In this document: piece after piece, positions 42,361 to 55,150 of the stretch
Position numbering within the stretch: the stretch's first letter is position 1
Layout: each line of letters opens with the position of its first letter
NCBI GenBank assembly: GCA_036873755.1
Contig: JAVTVY010020305.1
Span: forward strand, 1-64,000
Source of the DNA: Hanleya hanleyi
Taxonomy: Eukaryota > Mollusca > Polyplacophora > Lepidopleurida > Hanleyidae
Length of the DNA: 64,000 nucleotides
Direction: 5' to 3'
Position numbers and translations under genes: made by a program
Notes under the pieces: generated by a model
Seen by the model: only the letters and a program-made list of their open reading frames with translations
The model's database searches: none
Told to the model about the DNA's origin: nothing

Positions 42361-42544
42361 TATTAAATTACTCTCCGGCATTCATGATTTAAATTTGATT
42401 ATATAAATCGCGATACACCGTCCCCAGTCTCGCTTAATACAGACTGTGTATACTCATGGTACAGGCTACAGAAGGAAGAATAGAGAAATAATGCAATGAA
42501 GAGGGTAGGTAAAATATACAGCGCATGTAAGCTTATATACTTAC

Positions 42545-42669
42545 CAGAATTACGTATTTCTTCCATTGTAATCCCAGTTTCATGTGCCATATATCCCAGC
42601 ACCGTGAACAGCGCGAAGCCGCAATATAGACCCGCTAAGAAATCGGCAATAGTTATAATCACAGCATTC
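42545..42669 (-). CDS. SLC6 transporter exon, TM7
   Basis: The acceptor TTTGTCAG is before 42669 and the donor CTG|GTAAGT after 42545. It encodes NAVIITIADFLAGLYCGFAL and VLGYMAHETGITMEEIRNSG, matching the TM7 and following loop of SLC6 (GFMAxExGxxIEEVxxSG). Confidence 0.93.
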
Positions 42670-43193
42670 CTGACAAAAACAAAAAATAAGAAACAAAAAA
42701 CACGCAAATGCATTACAGTGGAGAATAACCCTCAGGTCTGAGACTGAAACGCGATTACATATACGCTTCTGATCCAAAGTATGAAAATAATTATAATAGC
42801 CAAATACAGCTTCCCAGGTTAATATAGAGGACGATGCCGCAAGGTTAGTTGCGATATTGTAATGTAATTTAGCAGCCCAACACAGTTTTGCAACATCGTC
42901 ATATCGCCTCGCGCGTCACAACATTGCTCCGTAACTTCCATCGCAGCATCGCGACATCATCAAGTGAAAACCAAGAACAGTGTATGCATTTCACATGCTG
43001 GTGCATATATCACCCACTTCTTTGGTAACACAGGTGTAGCAGCTACGGTGGTGGTGACATAGCATCCCGTCAGCTTATATTGAAGTATGAAATGCGAATA
43101 TTGTTCGTCACAGTCGAACATCCGTTAAGCAGACAACAACTGGTGTCAATATATGTCATCTTCTGGTGGATGAACCACATTGCGTTTTCTTAC

Positions 43194-43297
43194 CGGAAAC
43201 TGTGATCGTGGAAGTTACTGTAACTGCCCATAGTTACGATGGCACCCCAGCCATTGCCTAAGCTGTAGAAACCATATATAAATGCTTCCACCCATAC
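43194..43297 (-). CDS. SLC6 transporter exon, TM6
   Basis: The acceptor TTTTCAG is before 43297 and the donor CCG|GTAAGA after 43194. It encodes VWVEAFIYGFYSLGNGWGAI and MGSYSNFHDHSFR. TM6 with SLGxGWG lines the substrate site in this family; Asn replaces the usual residue between the glycines. Confidence 0.92.
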
Positions 43298-43428
43298 CTG
43301 AAAATGTGAAATTGTATTCTCCAGTTAGCAGCTGATGGAGTTCTTCAATCGTGTCAGTGGTAAAACGAAGCTGTATAGATTATATATGTCTGAAAGCGGA
43401 AATGTGCCATATTTTAACGCTGTAATAC

Positions 43429-43563
43429 CTGGAATGATGCCAATCGATCCCAGTCCGGAGTGAGGAAGTACACGACACCATCGACAGACCCTGGTAAGGT
43501 AGCACCTCGTATCAACAGTATTGTTAGAAGAATAAACGGAGCTGGAGCCGTGATGTACACCGC
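43429..43563 (-). CDS. SLC6 transporter exon, TM5 and loop
   Basis: 45 codons, phase 0, acceptor TTTTAG and donor CAG|GTATTA. It encodes AVYITAPAPFILLTILLIRG, then ATLPGSVDGVVYFLTPDW, matching the family's VVYxTAxxPYxxLxxLLIRGxTLPGAxxGI stretch. Confidence 0.93.
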
Positions 43564-44389
43564 CTAAAATAAAATGTCTCTTTATGTGTGAATAAAATTC
43601 GCAGAAATCCTGTCTCTATAATAGTCCTATTAAAACAGTATAAAAATTTAAATGAACACATCTGACCGTTTACTTTCATATTGCATGCCTTACATGCTCA
43701 TTTCCTATAAAATGTTTGACAATCAGAATTAAATCACCCCATATTCTCATAATTTCCAGTGCTAGTTCTATTAACATCGATAGGTGGTTATAAAAGACAC
43801 GGCCCCCAATGAGTTCACATATCCCCCACTGGATATGTTAAGACATCAGATGAAACAAAACGATACAATTTTGACATTAAATTAATTCAGCTCAAGTGAA
43901 CAAAATGGTCAGTGTGAGAAGAAAATTGTGACGAAGTCAATAACACCTAGCTAATGGGACTTTATCTTACTTGTTGTCAAGTCATTCTACCACAAAATAA
44001 GGTCGTCACCGATTCCCAGACAGGGTTTCTCAACTGTATTAAAATCCAGAAAAAATGTGTTGTGCAACATATCAAAAGTCTTAGTGAATCGTCGTGGAGA
44101 TATGACCGCCAACTATAATAGATATCACCAAAGCTCCTAGCATAATAGAGGTAAAAACAATTTAAAGAATTTTGAGGGTATCAATAACACAACATAAGTC
44201 AAAATTAAAGATATAGGGTTAGTCATGACATGCAGGGCCCCTGCACATCCTAAATTCATCATGGCTACAATAGAAGGAAATAATGGTAAGACAGATCCGA
44301 GGAACTCTAATATGCACTAAGACCTTTTTCAATCCAAAATGACAGATATATTTTTGACAGCAAAGCAAGGTCATGACATCAAACCTTGT

Positions 44390-47000
44390 AACATTGCGCT
44401 TGAAGATTGTTTAGCACCGAATCTACATGTAATAATTTTCAGATTTCTGGATGTCTCACGTGTCCACTCTTTAATACTTCAGCTTCTTTTACTTCCGCGT
44501 TAACTGATAACTCATATTCTGTAAATTCGTATGTTGATCTTAGTTGTTCTACTACAAACTGTATTTATTTAGTTTCCTGTAAGAAGTGTGGTCAACAATA
44601 TGTTGGCAAGACCACCCAAAGACTCCATCTAAGGGCGAATGGTCACAGAGAATCCGTTAGGAAAAAGCAATTGCTTACAGGTAATCATTTTTCTGGACCC
44701 GATTATGACTGGGATAATTTTAGTATCCAGATCATAGACGTCGTCTATCCATCTACCAAGGATTCCCCGTTTGGATTTGAGAGAAAAATCCGAGAGCGGG
44801 AACTCTTCTGGATGCTAGAACTTGGGCCAGTGTTTCCGTATGGTTTAAGTGATAATGTCAGTGGGCCGTTCAGATACATCCAATATTATCAAGATATTTA
44901 AACTCCATCAGAGGAGACATCGCAGCCATGATTGGATAACGTATAATAGTGCGATGATTCACGATCATATCACTTTAAATTACTTAGTGGGTTTATCTAG
45001 CACACTCAATAGTATACATAGCTTACGTACAATTCTGTATCCGTTACCTCTGAGAGCTTTAAATCTCATAGCCAGATAAAAACAACAATCTGCGTCTTCA
45101 GGAAATATACCACTCAAAATCACTAAAATATGTCAAGATACAGCGTACTTTCTGTTGTATCGTCCAGTGAACATAATCGAAACATCTCACGATCGGCTTT
45201 TCTTGAAACTCAACTACTTAGATAAAGGACTGGACATTTTTAATTTACCTCGAATTTTGAATGATCCAGAGGTACGCAACGCTGTATCAAACTATTTTAA
45301 GTTCACAGAACCAAAGTGCATTTCGCATAAGTATATTAAATCTATAGCCACCAAAATATTCTATTACTCTAATGCTGTCAAGGAGTTTGACTGGAACATA
45401 TACACGTTGGAAGGCTATACTTGTGATTGTGAATCGTCGAACTTTATCTATACACCATGCAAACATATTGTGACTGGTAACCTTGATATAGTGAGTGATA
45501 AGGACCCAAGATTACTCCTGATGAAGGGACCTAAATATAGAGCCGAGAAAAAAAATCTGAAGGCCGACCAGAAGATAGTCCTGTCTGCATTGGAACAGTA
45601 CGTTATTGATTGGTCTAAGCGAGAAAAAGTTGAACCTACAGTACTCGCTGATTGGCTGGACCTCATCAATAGCTAGGTCGTTGAAACAATTCGCTATATT
45701 GGCAGAAGTACCCTTCCCCAAGCAAAACAAGTACTGAGAAACCCCAATTCGCAAGAAGTTCTAGCCAATCTCCAGAATTCGGCATAGTCCCAGCAGACAA
45801 AGCTCCAAATAATATAATATTCATATGTAAATACTACTATTACCAGGTGCTGGTTAACGAATTGGGTGTAAATATATCATCATCAAATACGTCTACTTAC
45901 TCCCAAACTGCACTTACTCTGGAAGATTTATTTAACGATCACAAAACGTTTCTCAGGGAAAGAGCATTCTTTAGCTCTACTACATACAAGAGATATCATT
46001 CATGGGATGTTTCTTTCTTTATAGAGCTGCTTGAATTTCTCATTAAAAGTATCTATGTGAAATTTGGCAATACAATATATCAACAGCATATAGATATTCC
46101 AATGGATACTAATTGTGCACCGCTGTTGGCTGACCTGTTCTCTTATGAATATGACTATATGCAGGCGCTTTCTAAAACCGATCAATTCAAAGTCCGTTCC
46201 CTATCATTCACCAAACGCTATATAGACGATATTCTCGCTGTGGATAATCGGTATATAAATGACACAGTGAAGGATATATATCCACCTTCACTGGATTTGA
46301 AGGAAACTACAGATAGCCCTACCGGCACGTCATATTCAGACCTATATCTCTATAAAAATTAAGCGGGACTTCTCTCTCGTCGAATTTATGACAAATGATA
46401 TGATTACAATTTCGACATCCTAAACTATCCCTTTCTGGACAGTAATATTCTAGTGGGACCTACATATGGCGTATACATATCTCGTCTAGTAGTATTTGCT
46501 AGATCCAGCGTTAAATGTGACTATTTAACTCAACGTCACAAAACATTGTTGCAAAAATTTATAAAACAGGGCTATACCACCAACCGTCTCCACTCGAAGT
46601 TTCTCAAAATACGAGCATAGCGTGCAAAATCTATGGCGTTACGTTTCGCTTAAACCGGGGCGAGGGGCCGTATGAACCCATGTACTTCAAGATCCTCATG
46701 GGCTCATATGAACAGTCACAATCAAAGTGTGACTGAGATACATCATTCTCTAGATGACGACTTTACAACGAATATCATATGGATTAACAATACTGATCAA
46801 CGATACTGATTTGATATTTTTGGAACATCATTATGTCTTGCCGGCATCATTGAAAACTGTTGACCGCTTCTCTCTTGCAGGAAACTAGCCTATGTTTATG
46901 AATACTATGACTGTCTTTTTGAATTTGGTCCTAATGCTGCTATAAGGAATATGGACTAGGTCTTTGGATTATGGACGCGAATATTCTTTAACGGACGACT
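44390..47000 (+). mobile_element. Penelope-like element with N-terminal GIY-YIG (Naiad-type), degenerate
   Basis: The order is endonuclease first. 44407-44901 encodes a GIY-YIG domain (CIYLVSCKKCGQQYVGKTT, LRANGHRESV, ERELFWMLELG). 45155-45676 encodes a linker domain with CDCESSNFIYTPCKHIVTG and LLMKGPKYRAEKK. 45847-46362 encodes a reverse transcriptase (IPMDTNCAPLLADLFSYEY, YIDDILAVDNRYIND). Frame changes and stops separate them. 46640-47000 is the shared 3' UTR. N-terminal GIY-YIG is the permuted order described for Naiad/Chlamys Penelope-like elements. It occupies the SLC6 intron where one exon is missing. Confidence 0.8.
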
Positions 47001-47699
47001 GCTTCATTATGAAAGGCATTATTAATTAATTTATAACCGTACATAGTAAACGAAATTTCAAGGTCAGTTGTTTGAGTGGCGTCAGACAAATGGTCGCAAA
47101 TATTAAGGTTAGACTTCGATGGAAATATGTTACAAAACGTGTAATAATAGAAATGATGCACGGGGAAACCTTGAACTTGAGACAATCAAAATGGCTCCCA
47201 CTCACAGTATAGGTTACCATTATTGGTCACTCAGTTGAGGTAGACCAATGACATAAAGCAGTGTGGGTGGATGGGTCTGATTAAGTGGGGTTAGCTCCCT
47301 AAAATCAAATGGAAACGGAATAGATACATAGGAGAATGTTCATTAGAGTAGATAGCAAAATGACGGTTCAGGACATTCATAGTCATACATGAAAAGTTAG
47401 TACCATCCTGCAGAATATTGTTAAAATGCCCATTTAATCCTATTTTTCGCAAGAGTTACTGCCTTATTCTACCCGAATGTCGGGGGATATCATAAAAATC
47501 GTTACAAAGAGTAAGCATTAAAAAGACACAATAAACCGGGACCCCGGACTCTTTAAAGATCTCTTCCGCGACCGCCATTTTCTGTTTTTTAGTTCTGACA
47601 TAATCACAGACGCTCATAAAATATTGATATTAATTATTTATATCGTGTAGCTGAGAGGAATCTCCTTAGTGTCCCGTACGCATTGGAATTTGTGCTTAA

Positions 47700-47990
47700 T
47701 GTCCTAATCCTAATAGTATTCATATGAACCGTCATAATCAAAACGTGACTAAGATAGATAACAAAAATCACATGGATTAAGAAAACTGATCAGCGATACG
47801 GATTTGGTATTCTTGGAACATCATGATATCTTTCTGGTATCTAAAACAACAGTTGATCGCTTCTGTCTTGCAGGAAACTAGCATATTTCATGTATACTAT
47901 GATTAATTCTTTTAATTTGGTTTTTTATTATGATTATGGATTTTGGATTATGGAAAACGGCTGAATATTGAATGGACGCTTGTATTTTGT
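47700..47990 (+). mobile_element. Penelope-like 3' UTR relic
   Basis: CATATGAACCGTCATAATCA, GATCAGCGATACGGATTTGG and CTTGCAGGAAACTAGC match the tails of neighbouring copies. It ends in GGAAAACGGCTGAATATTGA. Confidence 0.6.
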
Positions 47991-48398
47991 ATTCACAGAA
48001 CCAAATATAAAGGCTTTTATTCCGTCAGTACACATGTATATCAATATAAACTATTTTCGGACGACAGCTAGGTATTGAAAGTCGGATCTGAGAATTGCAT
48101 TAAATATTGTGCTGCTCCAGTATAGTTTTCGTATATCTGGTCTAGTGGTCTGGATCGAGACACACATTTTCTAAGAATCATCTACTGTTCGGTGCTAATT
48201 ACACTGACATAATATAGAGTAGTCTGTGGGAAACAGGACCGTTTATTTTAATAAAAATAATTAAGTGAAATCGAAGAGATCGCTGTGTCGATGAATATGC
48301 GTGAAATCCAGAAATGAAAAAAAAAAATAAGTTGGTTAAATGAAAATTTTCGTATTTTTCTTAACATTTGACTGCTTTCCTACATTTTTCATACTTTC

Positions 48399-49070
48399 GT
48401 GACATATCCCTTTCTGGACAGTAATATTCCAGTGGGACCTGCATATGGCGTATACATATCACGCCTAGTAGCATTTGCTAGATCCTGTGTTAAATGTGAT
48501 GATTTTAATCAACGTCACAAAACATTGTTGCAGAAACTTATAAAACAGGACTACACCAACAAGCGCCTTCACTCAAAGTTTCTCAAATTTGGCGATACAT
48601 ATCGCATGCTGATAGCAAAGTACGAGCGTAGCGTGCAAGATCTATGGCGTTACGTTTCGCAACTTGCATCTAATTCCGCGTAACCCGGGGCTAGGGGCCG
48701 TATGAACCCATGTACTTCAAGATCCTCATGGTACTCATATGAACAGTCACAATCAAAGCGTGACTGAGATACATCATTCTTTAGATGACGACTTTACAAC
48801 GAATATTATGGATTAAGAATACTGATCAGCGATACGGATTTGATATTTTTGGAACATCATGATGTCTTGCCTGCATCATTGAAAACTGTTGACCGCTTCT
48901 CTCTTGCAGGAAACAAGCCTATGTTTATGTATACTATGATTGTCTTTTTGAATTTGGTGCTAATACTGTTATATGGAATATGGAATAGGTCTTTGGATTA
49001 TGGACGCGGATATTCTCCAATGGACGACGGCTGAATTATGAATGACGGACCAGACGCTTGTAATATTTAT
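48399..49070 (+). mobile_element. Penelope-like element fragment (RT C-terminus and 3' UTR)
   Basis: 48399-48683 encodes the end of the reverse transcriptase (YPFLDSNIPVGPAYGVYISR, TYRMLIAKYERSVQDLWRYV). The common 3' tail runs to about 49070 and ends in GGACGACGGCTGAATTATGA. It is 5'-truncated. Confidence 0.75.
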
Positions 49071-51694
49071 AATATAACATTGCCAGGCTGCACTCAATCG
49101 ACTGACGTTGAAATTTTGTTTTCCTTTATTCTATCTACAGTTCCCGGTCAGTAATATTACGGTTTTCACATCGTAATAGTTTGGCAAACTTTTGTTTTTA
49201 CTTTACATTCGCTACATTTTGTTTGTCCCCACCCCACCCACTGACTTTGAACTTTGGCTTTGCTATCTACTGTTCTAGATCGATTATTGGTCAATGATAT
49301 CTTAACAGGCTTATTATATATTTTTTAGATGACATATTTGATTACTGGTTCCCGGTCATTTACTGAAAAACCCCAGATCTTGTTCCTACCTTCATTATGT
49401 TAGATGTCTTCATGATATTTATGACAGGTAGCAGTCATATTGTATTTTGCCAGTTTTAGAGGATTTCACCTGAAACGATTCACTAAGACTTTTGTTTTAT
49501 TACACAGGACATATTTCTGGATATAAATCAGTTGATGCAATTAGTGTGAGGTCAAACCTTAAAATGAATGGACTATTATAAGGGCATTCGTTCGGCGTTG
49601 AAAGACCTTGTAGGACAAGTAAGCTCTACTTGACCAAAGTAACTGCTCCTAAGTAGACACGAGCCTATATACAACAAAACATGTAAAATTTAAAGAAGAA
49701 AGAAGTTCCCGCATGCCGACTGTTCTGCCTGTCCAAAATATGAGAGCTGGGTGAATAGAGCGCTGGTTTAGAGGAAGTAAATTCAGTTTTGGAGTGCCGT
49801 GATCTTGACTTTGGACTGATTGGCCTTAAATCTACAAGCTTCTTTGAAATGACCTGGTAAACATACCTGTGAACTTTTGATAGTCCAGTAAATCAGAATT
49901 TCTTATTTATGGACCATTTAAGAAACGTCATGTTGGTTTGTGCTCTCCACAGGCTCAGGACTTCCAAGATACATTTAGATTTGCTCAGCACTTGACTAAC
50001 CAAACCCGTATTCCATCATACAAGTATGTAAATTTTTCATATACACACATTTTGTGAACAAAGTGGAGACACTTGCACACATCCGTTTTTCAACCGAGGA
50101 AAGTTTCCAACAAACAGCTTTCTGCATTCATCAGTCAAAGTGGGGGTACATATCTCTTTTATCTTTTCACACTAGAGAGCTGCATAAAATGGATAGATTT
50201 CGAATCTTTGTTAAACCCGGAGCGTCCCCGGTTGAGGACGTGTCCCCGTAACTTTCTGTGTATAAATGTCCTTGGTAAAGACACAAACACACGCCCCCAA
50301 ACACAGTGATTCTATATCTCATAATCGGGTCGATGTTGAATACATTGTCTATTGTTATGTTGATGTTCTATTAATTTACAGTTCCAACAGTTCATTGTCA
50401 ATGATGGATGCACATGTACGGTGCATCGTTTTGCCTAACTCAAGTTCGTTTAGTTCCTATATATATTATACATGTATATTCTTATTAAGGAATGAGATAT
50501 GATAGTGTTTTGCAGCTTACGATTCTGGAAGAGAACACCCCTTTACATAGGCAGACAAACACGATCGACCAGGCAACAAACACACACTGCCACTTGACTG
50601 TCCCCATATATTCAACTCCAGGAGAAAGGTCCAGTACATTGTACCTGAAGCATTTAAATTATAGAATAACTAGTTACAGTTTAATCATATTCATTAAGAT
50701 ATAGAGACATTGAATCCTGTTACAGAGATCAAGCTTATTTGAGAAAATCGGGATAGGTTTTGCGATGTTCATAGTGAAAACACAGTTAAACCACTTCAAA
50801 ATATAGGTGGTGGTGGCATGAGGGAGAGGTGTATTGGCACAGGTACTAAACTCTACCCATTTTCATGTTTGAGAGAAAGTGCCCATAAATCTCAGCCTGT
50901 TTATCTCACGCCATTGTGGTCAGAGCATGTCGAACTGTTGTAATTCGTGCCACATCAGATGTGAACTGTTATGAAGATCAACCACACCGCTATTAAAACA
51001 TTTCTTATATATATAATTGTAGGGCACGGGCACAGTCGCGCATTCTTATAAGGGTCAACCACACCGCTATAAAAACATTTTATATATATATTATTGTAGG
51101 GCACGGGCACAGTCGCGCATTCATTAGATAGGCCTCGTCCAAATTATGGTTTCCTGCGTTATGAAGATAGAAACGATATGATGAAAAAATGAACAGGAAT
51201 ATAGCCAAACAAAATGGGAAATCGCAAAATTCAATATTCAATATTGTTCACGAGCCGAGCGTCACCAACGTACTGACACATCACCAACTGTCCTTGCGAC
51301 AAACATATTCTCAGACTTCTATCATTGAAGGTTATTAAGAGTATTTCTTATGTAATTGCTTGTACCAAAACGATATTCTACAATGAACCCACCGAACAGG
51401 ATTGCTCACAAAAAATGGAAATACGATTGGTGCAACAAGTCATATTTCAGGAATCAAAGAAATTCCATCACAAAACCTCCCGAAAAACGATAACAACAAT
51501 GATCGCCTGTTTCTACTGACCTCCAAATAACAAGATCATTTGAGGTGAGCTAAAGGTGCTTCTAACAAAGCTAACCATCCCATAAAGGTTTGCTCGACAC
51601 AGAAAGTTGGCGAGAGCTTGGTTAATCAACAATTCCTTTTTGCCTTGATGTCAGGAGAATACAAGTAATGTCTCAACGCCATTGATGTACTTAC
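49071..51694. other. SLC6 intron remainder; no exon found
   Basis: The exon for extracellular loop 2 to TM4 should lie between 43563 and 51695. I found no acceptable - strand exon here. A ~76-bp duplication (TCAACCACACCGCTAT...ACAGTCGCGCATTC) occurs at 50977-51121. Confidence 0.45.
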
Positions 51695-51950
51695 ATCCAG
51701 AATTCCTCTGTGGCCAACAAGCTCTCTCTGGGATCAGTTTTATTTAGCGAAGAAATATTTGTTGTTAATGTCACCGTCAAGTTTGCGCCGTAGATGGGTA
51801 TACAATCCGGGGTGTTCCAAGAGTTATCACACGTGGTCCATGGTATCGGTGACTGGAAACACATTGCGACGTAGTAGAGTACCCACACCACCAGTGTGTT
51901 GTAGTATATAGAGAATACGGTGGACAATATCACCATAGCTACGCCGATAC
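51695..51950 (-). CDS. SLC6 transporter exon, TM3 and glycosylated loop 2
   Basis: The acceptor ATCCAG is before 51950 and the donor GAT|GTAAGT after 51695. It encodes GVAMVILSTVFSIYYNTLVV, the TM3 Tyr-containing IYYN motif, then FQSPIPWTTCDNSWNTPDC with the conserved disulfide cysteines, and loop 2 with NLT and NIS glycosylation sites, ending EEFW. Joins in phase to the exon at 55018. Confidence 0.95.
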
Positions 51951-52887
51951 CTGGATAATATAATCAGATACGCTGAATAATATGTTGTCTTCTGTAGAAA
52001 CTTGTCCTATACTTCAGCACATCATGAATATTATATGAAATTAGTTGAACGAAACGCATTTTTCTTAACCAAAACACATGGTGACACATGCATACGACGT
52101 ACTGTACTACACATGATAGATGCTGAATTAGATGTTTAGAGTCCTCGCTAATGACCACCGCTTTCTTCTAGGGTGCAGTCCACAGTAGACCCCTCGTTGC
52201 TGGAAATAAACCCTTGCTATAGCCCTTCCGTCTTTCTGAGATGCCAAACCATCCAGAATACCCATATAAAAGTATATATTTTCTTCATGGGAATGCTCAT
52301 ACCATTAATTCAGCATACAAGCCAGTTATGCTAATTCAACCCGGGATAAATTTTCTTCCCTCGGAACGTACTCCATATTTTCTGGGAAATCTATTAAAAT
52401 GACCCAAAATACGCCATATTTCGTTCATTTCCTGGAAAAATCTTGACAATCGATTTCAATAAGATTTCGTCTCAGTGTTCCCCGTCTCGAGGCGAGATAA
52501 AAAAGCTATTCAAAATATGGGGTCGACCAGGCCGTTTTTTGTCACATATTCCATATGTAACATAACCCTATTTTTAAACACCTGAAAAACGTACGAAACT
52601 GAGGCTGACGAAGGTTGACTTCGCGGCCCGACTCGCCATATAGCTCAACCGAGCCACCCATCCGCATATGTCATTCTGAAGGAATGGTAGTACCCAGAAG
52701 CTTGGTACTATAAATACTGGTTACCAAAAAGGGAAGGATAATTATCATGTGATCAGACCCGGACGCTCTGCTGTATTAAAATATTTGAGGGGGACCAATA
52801 ATTCGAAACTATGGACTACTCCCCTAACGTACAAAAATTTCCTGTCCGGCTCTGACGTCACAATACTACTGATACAAGGGCAGATAA

Positions 52888-54853
52888 GGGACCATTCAAA
52901 ATTTATCCTGAGGGGGGGGGCCGGTGGAATTTGAGGGGGGGTCACCAATAACTTCGAACCCTACGAAGGGGGGGTCATGTGTAACTAGACTGTGTGTAGA
53001 GGGGGGGTCATCAGTAACTTGATAAATGATGATGATAAATGGACAGCTATTCAGCTAGGATTTCTTGAGCTTCTGTATGAATTTCATGTTTTTAGTTCGA
53101 AGAACCAGGCTGGACTTTAGATCAGGAAACACATGTATCAGAACACGGCTTTGTTTATCCATGGAGCCTACTAAAACAGTAGACTCTATGGTTTATCATA
53201 AGCCTAAACAGCATACAGTATCATAGATAGACCTATGTTCTGTTAGCATTACTCTCTGTACAAACCTCCTGTAGTGTAGTAGGACATGAGACCGGTAAAT
53301 GGCTTTATAATCATATTTACTCTTCTCAAGATGTATTAAAAGCTAGGCCCCTATTTATACCAGCTAGATTTGAGTTACTACACAGTGCATCTAGCAAATC
53401 CTTTATCTAAACACATCCAGGTGCAGTGCTGCCTGGACATTGTGGACATTGACTAGCTAAATGAATATAGCCTGCAGTTTGAGACTGAAACAAACCATTC
53501 AATAATTTATGCTGCCCCAAAGTTGAAGAAATAAATTGTGGCGTACTACAAGACAAGTTGTACTGACGGTAGTTAATGTCATGATGAGGATAATATTATA
53601 AAATATAATAATTTTAATAGTTTTATAATAATAAAACACCGTCTATTTTTTGCAGGGTTTTTGTAGCGAAGCCGACATGATGAATGCATGAAATTAATCA
53701 TGTCGGATTCGTCCGAATTTTTATAAAGTTTATCTCTGTGTCAGTATAACAAACATAACCTCATTGTTTCTCTGAGCGGTTGTATGTAGTATTATCTGTC
53801 ATCATGATGCAGTATGACATAATTTTATCTCAAACCGGTGAATGCGAATAAATACATCATACAGAATGTAATCTCCCAGCTTCTCGCAGTTTAATGTTGT
53901 ACTGCAGAACTGTGTCCCGTTCCCTGTCACTTTTTCATATGTATAATACCATACCGCGAATCACTTTATCAACGAATAGCTCTTCATGTTATTAACGTGT
54001 TTTCAATCGGTCTTAATATAATTCCACACTGCATCATTTAGTGCCCCTGGCTATGTTGGAATGGTGTACGGACATTTCCCCCATGGACATTTCCCCCAGT
54101 GGACATTTCTTCCACCCTATATTTTTAGGTTATTTTGAACATGGTTTTTAAATAATTTTGTAATAACGTCATTTGTTTTTTTCTGTATATAAAGATATAA
54201 GGATTTCCAGATGTTTTACGATAATTGAGTCACAAAGTGATAAGTTATTATACATATACACAGTATTATACAGTCAGCACATTTTAAAACAATATAAAAG
54301 ATGTATACATGGTATATAGCGTAACATTAACTGTTCGTAGGTCGGTGTCATGAAGCCATTTGATGAGAATAAAACCGAACTGAAGTGAAAACTGAGGTAA
54401 AAAATATAACAAAATAATATTGTTAAAAAATACATCTTTTATTTTACCACAATGTGATATGTTTTCTTAAAATGTTAAAATATATAATATGTATATGATT
54501 TATATGTTATCACTATGTGATCCATTTTATTGTTTAAAAACGTGCTATAAAATATATGATGTGCCAAATTATTTAAAAACTATGTTCAAAATAACCTAAA
54601 AGTATACCGGGGGAAATGTCCATGGGGGGAATGTCCGCTGGAGGAAATGTCCACTGGGGGAAATGACCTGGATTCGTTGGAATTGGGCGTGTGTTTGTGG
54701 TGAGATGGGGGGGTCATTGATAAATATGGTATCAGGTGAGGGGGGGTCACTGGTAACCTTCCAGCCAAAGGAGGGGGGTCACACATAACTTATGGTCATC
54801 AGCTGAATTTCCACCGGCCCCCCCCCCCCTCAAGATAAATTTTGAACGGTCCC
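52888..54853. mobile_element. TIR DNA transposon (non-autonomous), G-rich ends
   Basis: The ends GGGACCATTCAAAATTTATC and its inverted partner GGGACCGTTCAAAATTTATC continue into long G runs and GGCCGGTGGAA. TAA flanks both sides. Length 1966 bp. No transposase is seen. Several G runs of 7-9 lie within the first 130 bp. It sits in the SLC6 intron between the TM2 and TM3 exons and contains a nested element. Confidence 0.8.
54069..54667. mobile_element. Nested inverted-repeat element (GGACATTTCCCCC ends)
   Basis: Both ends hold three to four GGACATTTCCCCC-like units, followed inward by TTTTAGGTTATTTTGAACAT in inverted orientation. TIRs are about 100 bp with an AT-rich centre and no gene. It is inserted in the element at 52888-54853. 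Confidence 0.75.
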
Positions 54854-55017
54854 TAACTACTCACGTTTGTCAACACTGAAACCGTCACAAAATGATATAT
54901 CTGCTTCGTCCAAGTATTGGGCAGAAGAACAAGATGCACAATCAATAGTCGCAAGTATACCAATCAGGTGAACATTGGCTTTGTACATATATTTTATAAT
55001 TTTTGAATACAACTAAC

Positions 55018-55150
55018 CTTGAAACATAGGGCAGATTTTCCAAATCTTGAGTGGACTGAGGGAGAAATACTGCCCCAAACAACTCTCCAGGAAAAATAGT
55101 GGAATTCCACAAACCACCAAGAATATGAACATCACAACCAGAAACGCTCC
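55018..55150 (-). CDS. SLC6 transporter exon, TM2
   Basis: The acceptor TTTTCAG is before 55150 and the donor CAAG|GTTAGT after 55018. It encodes [40 protein letters not shown], the TM2 signature of the family ([13 protein letters not shown]). The TM1 exon, which should lie further right on this strand, was not found. Confidence 0.95.
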
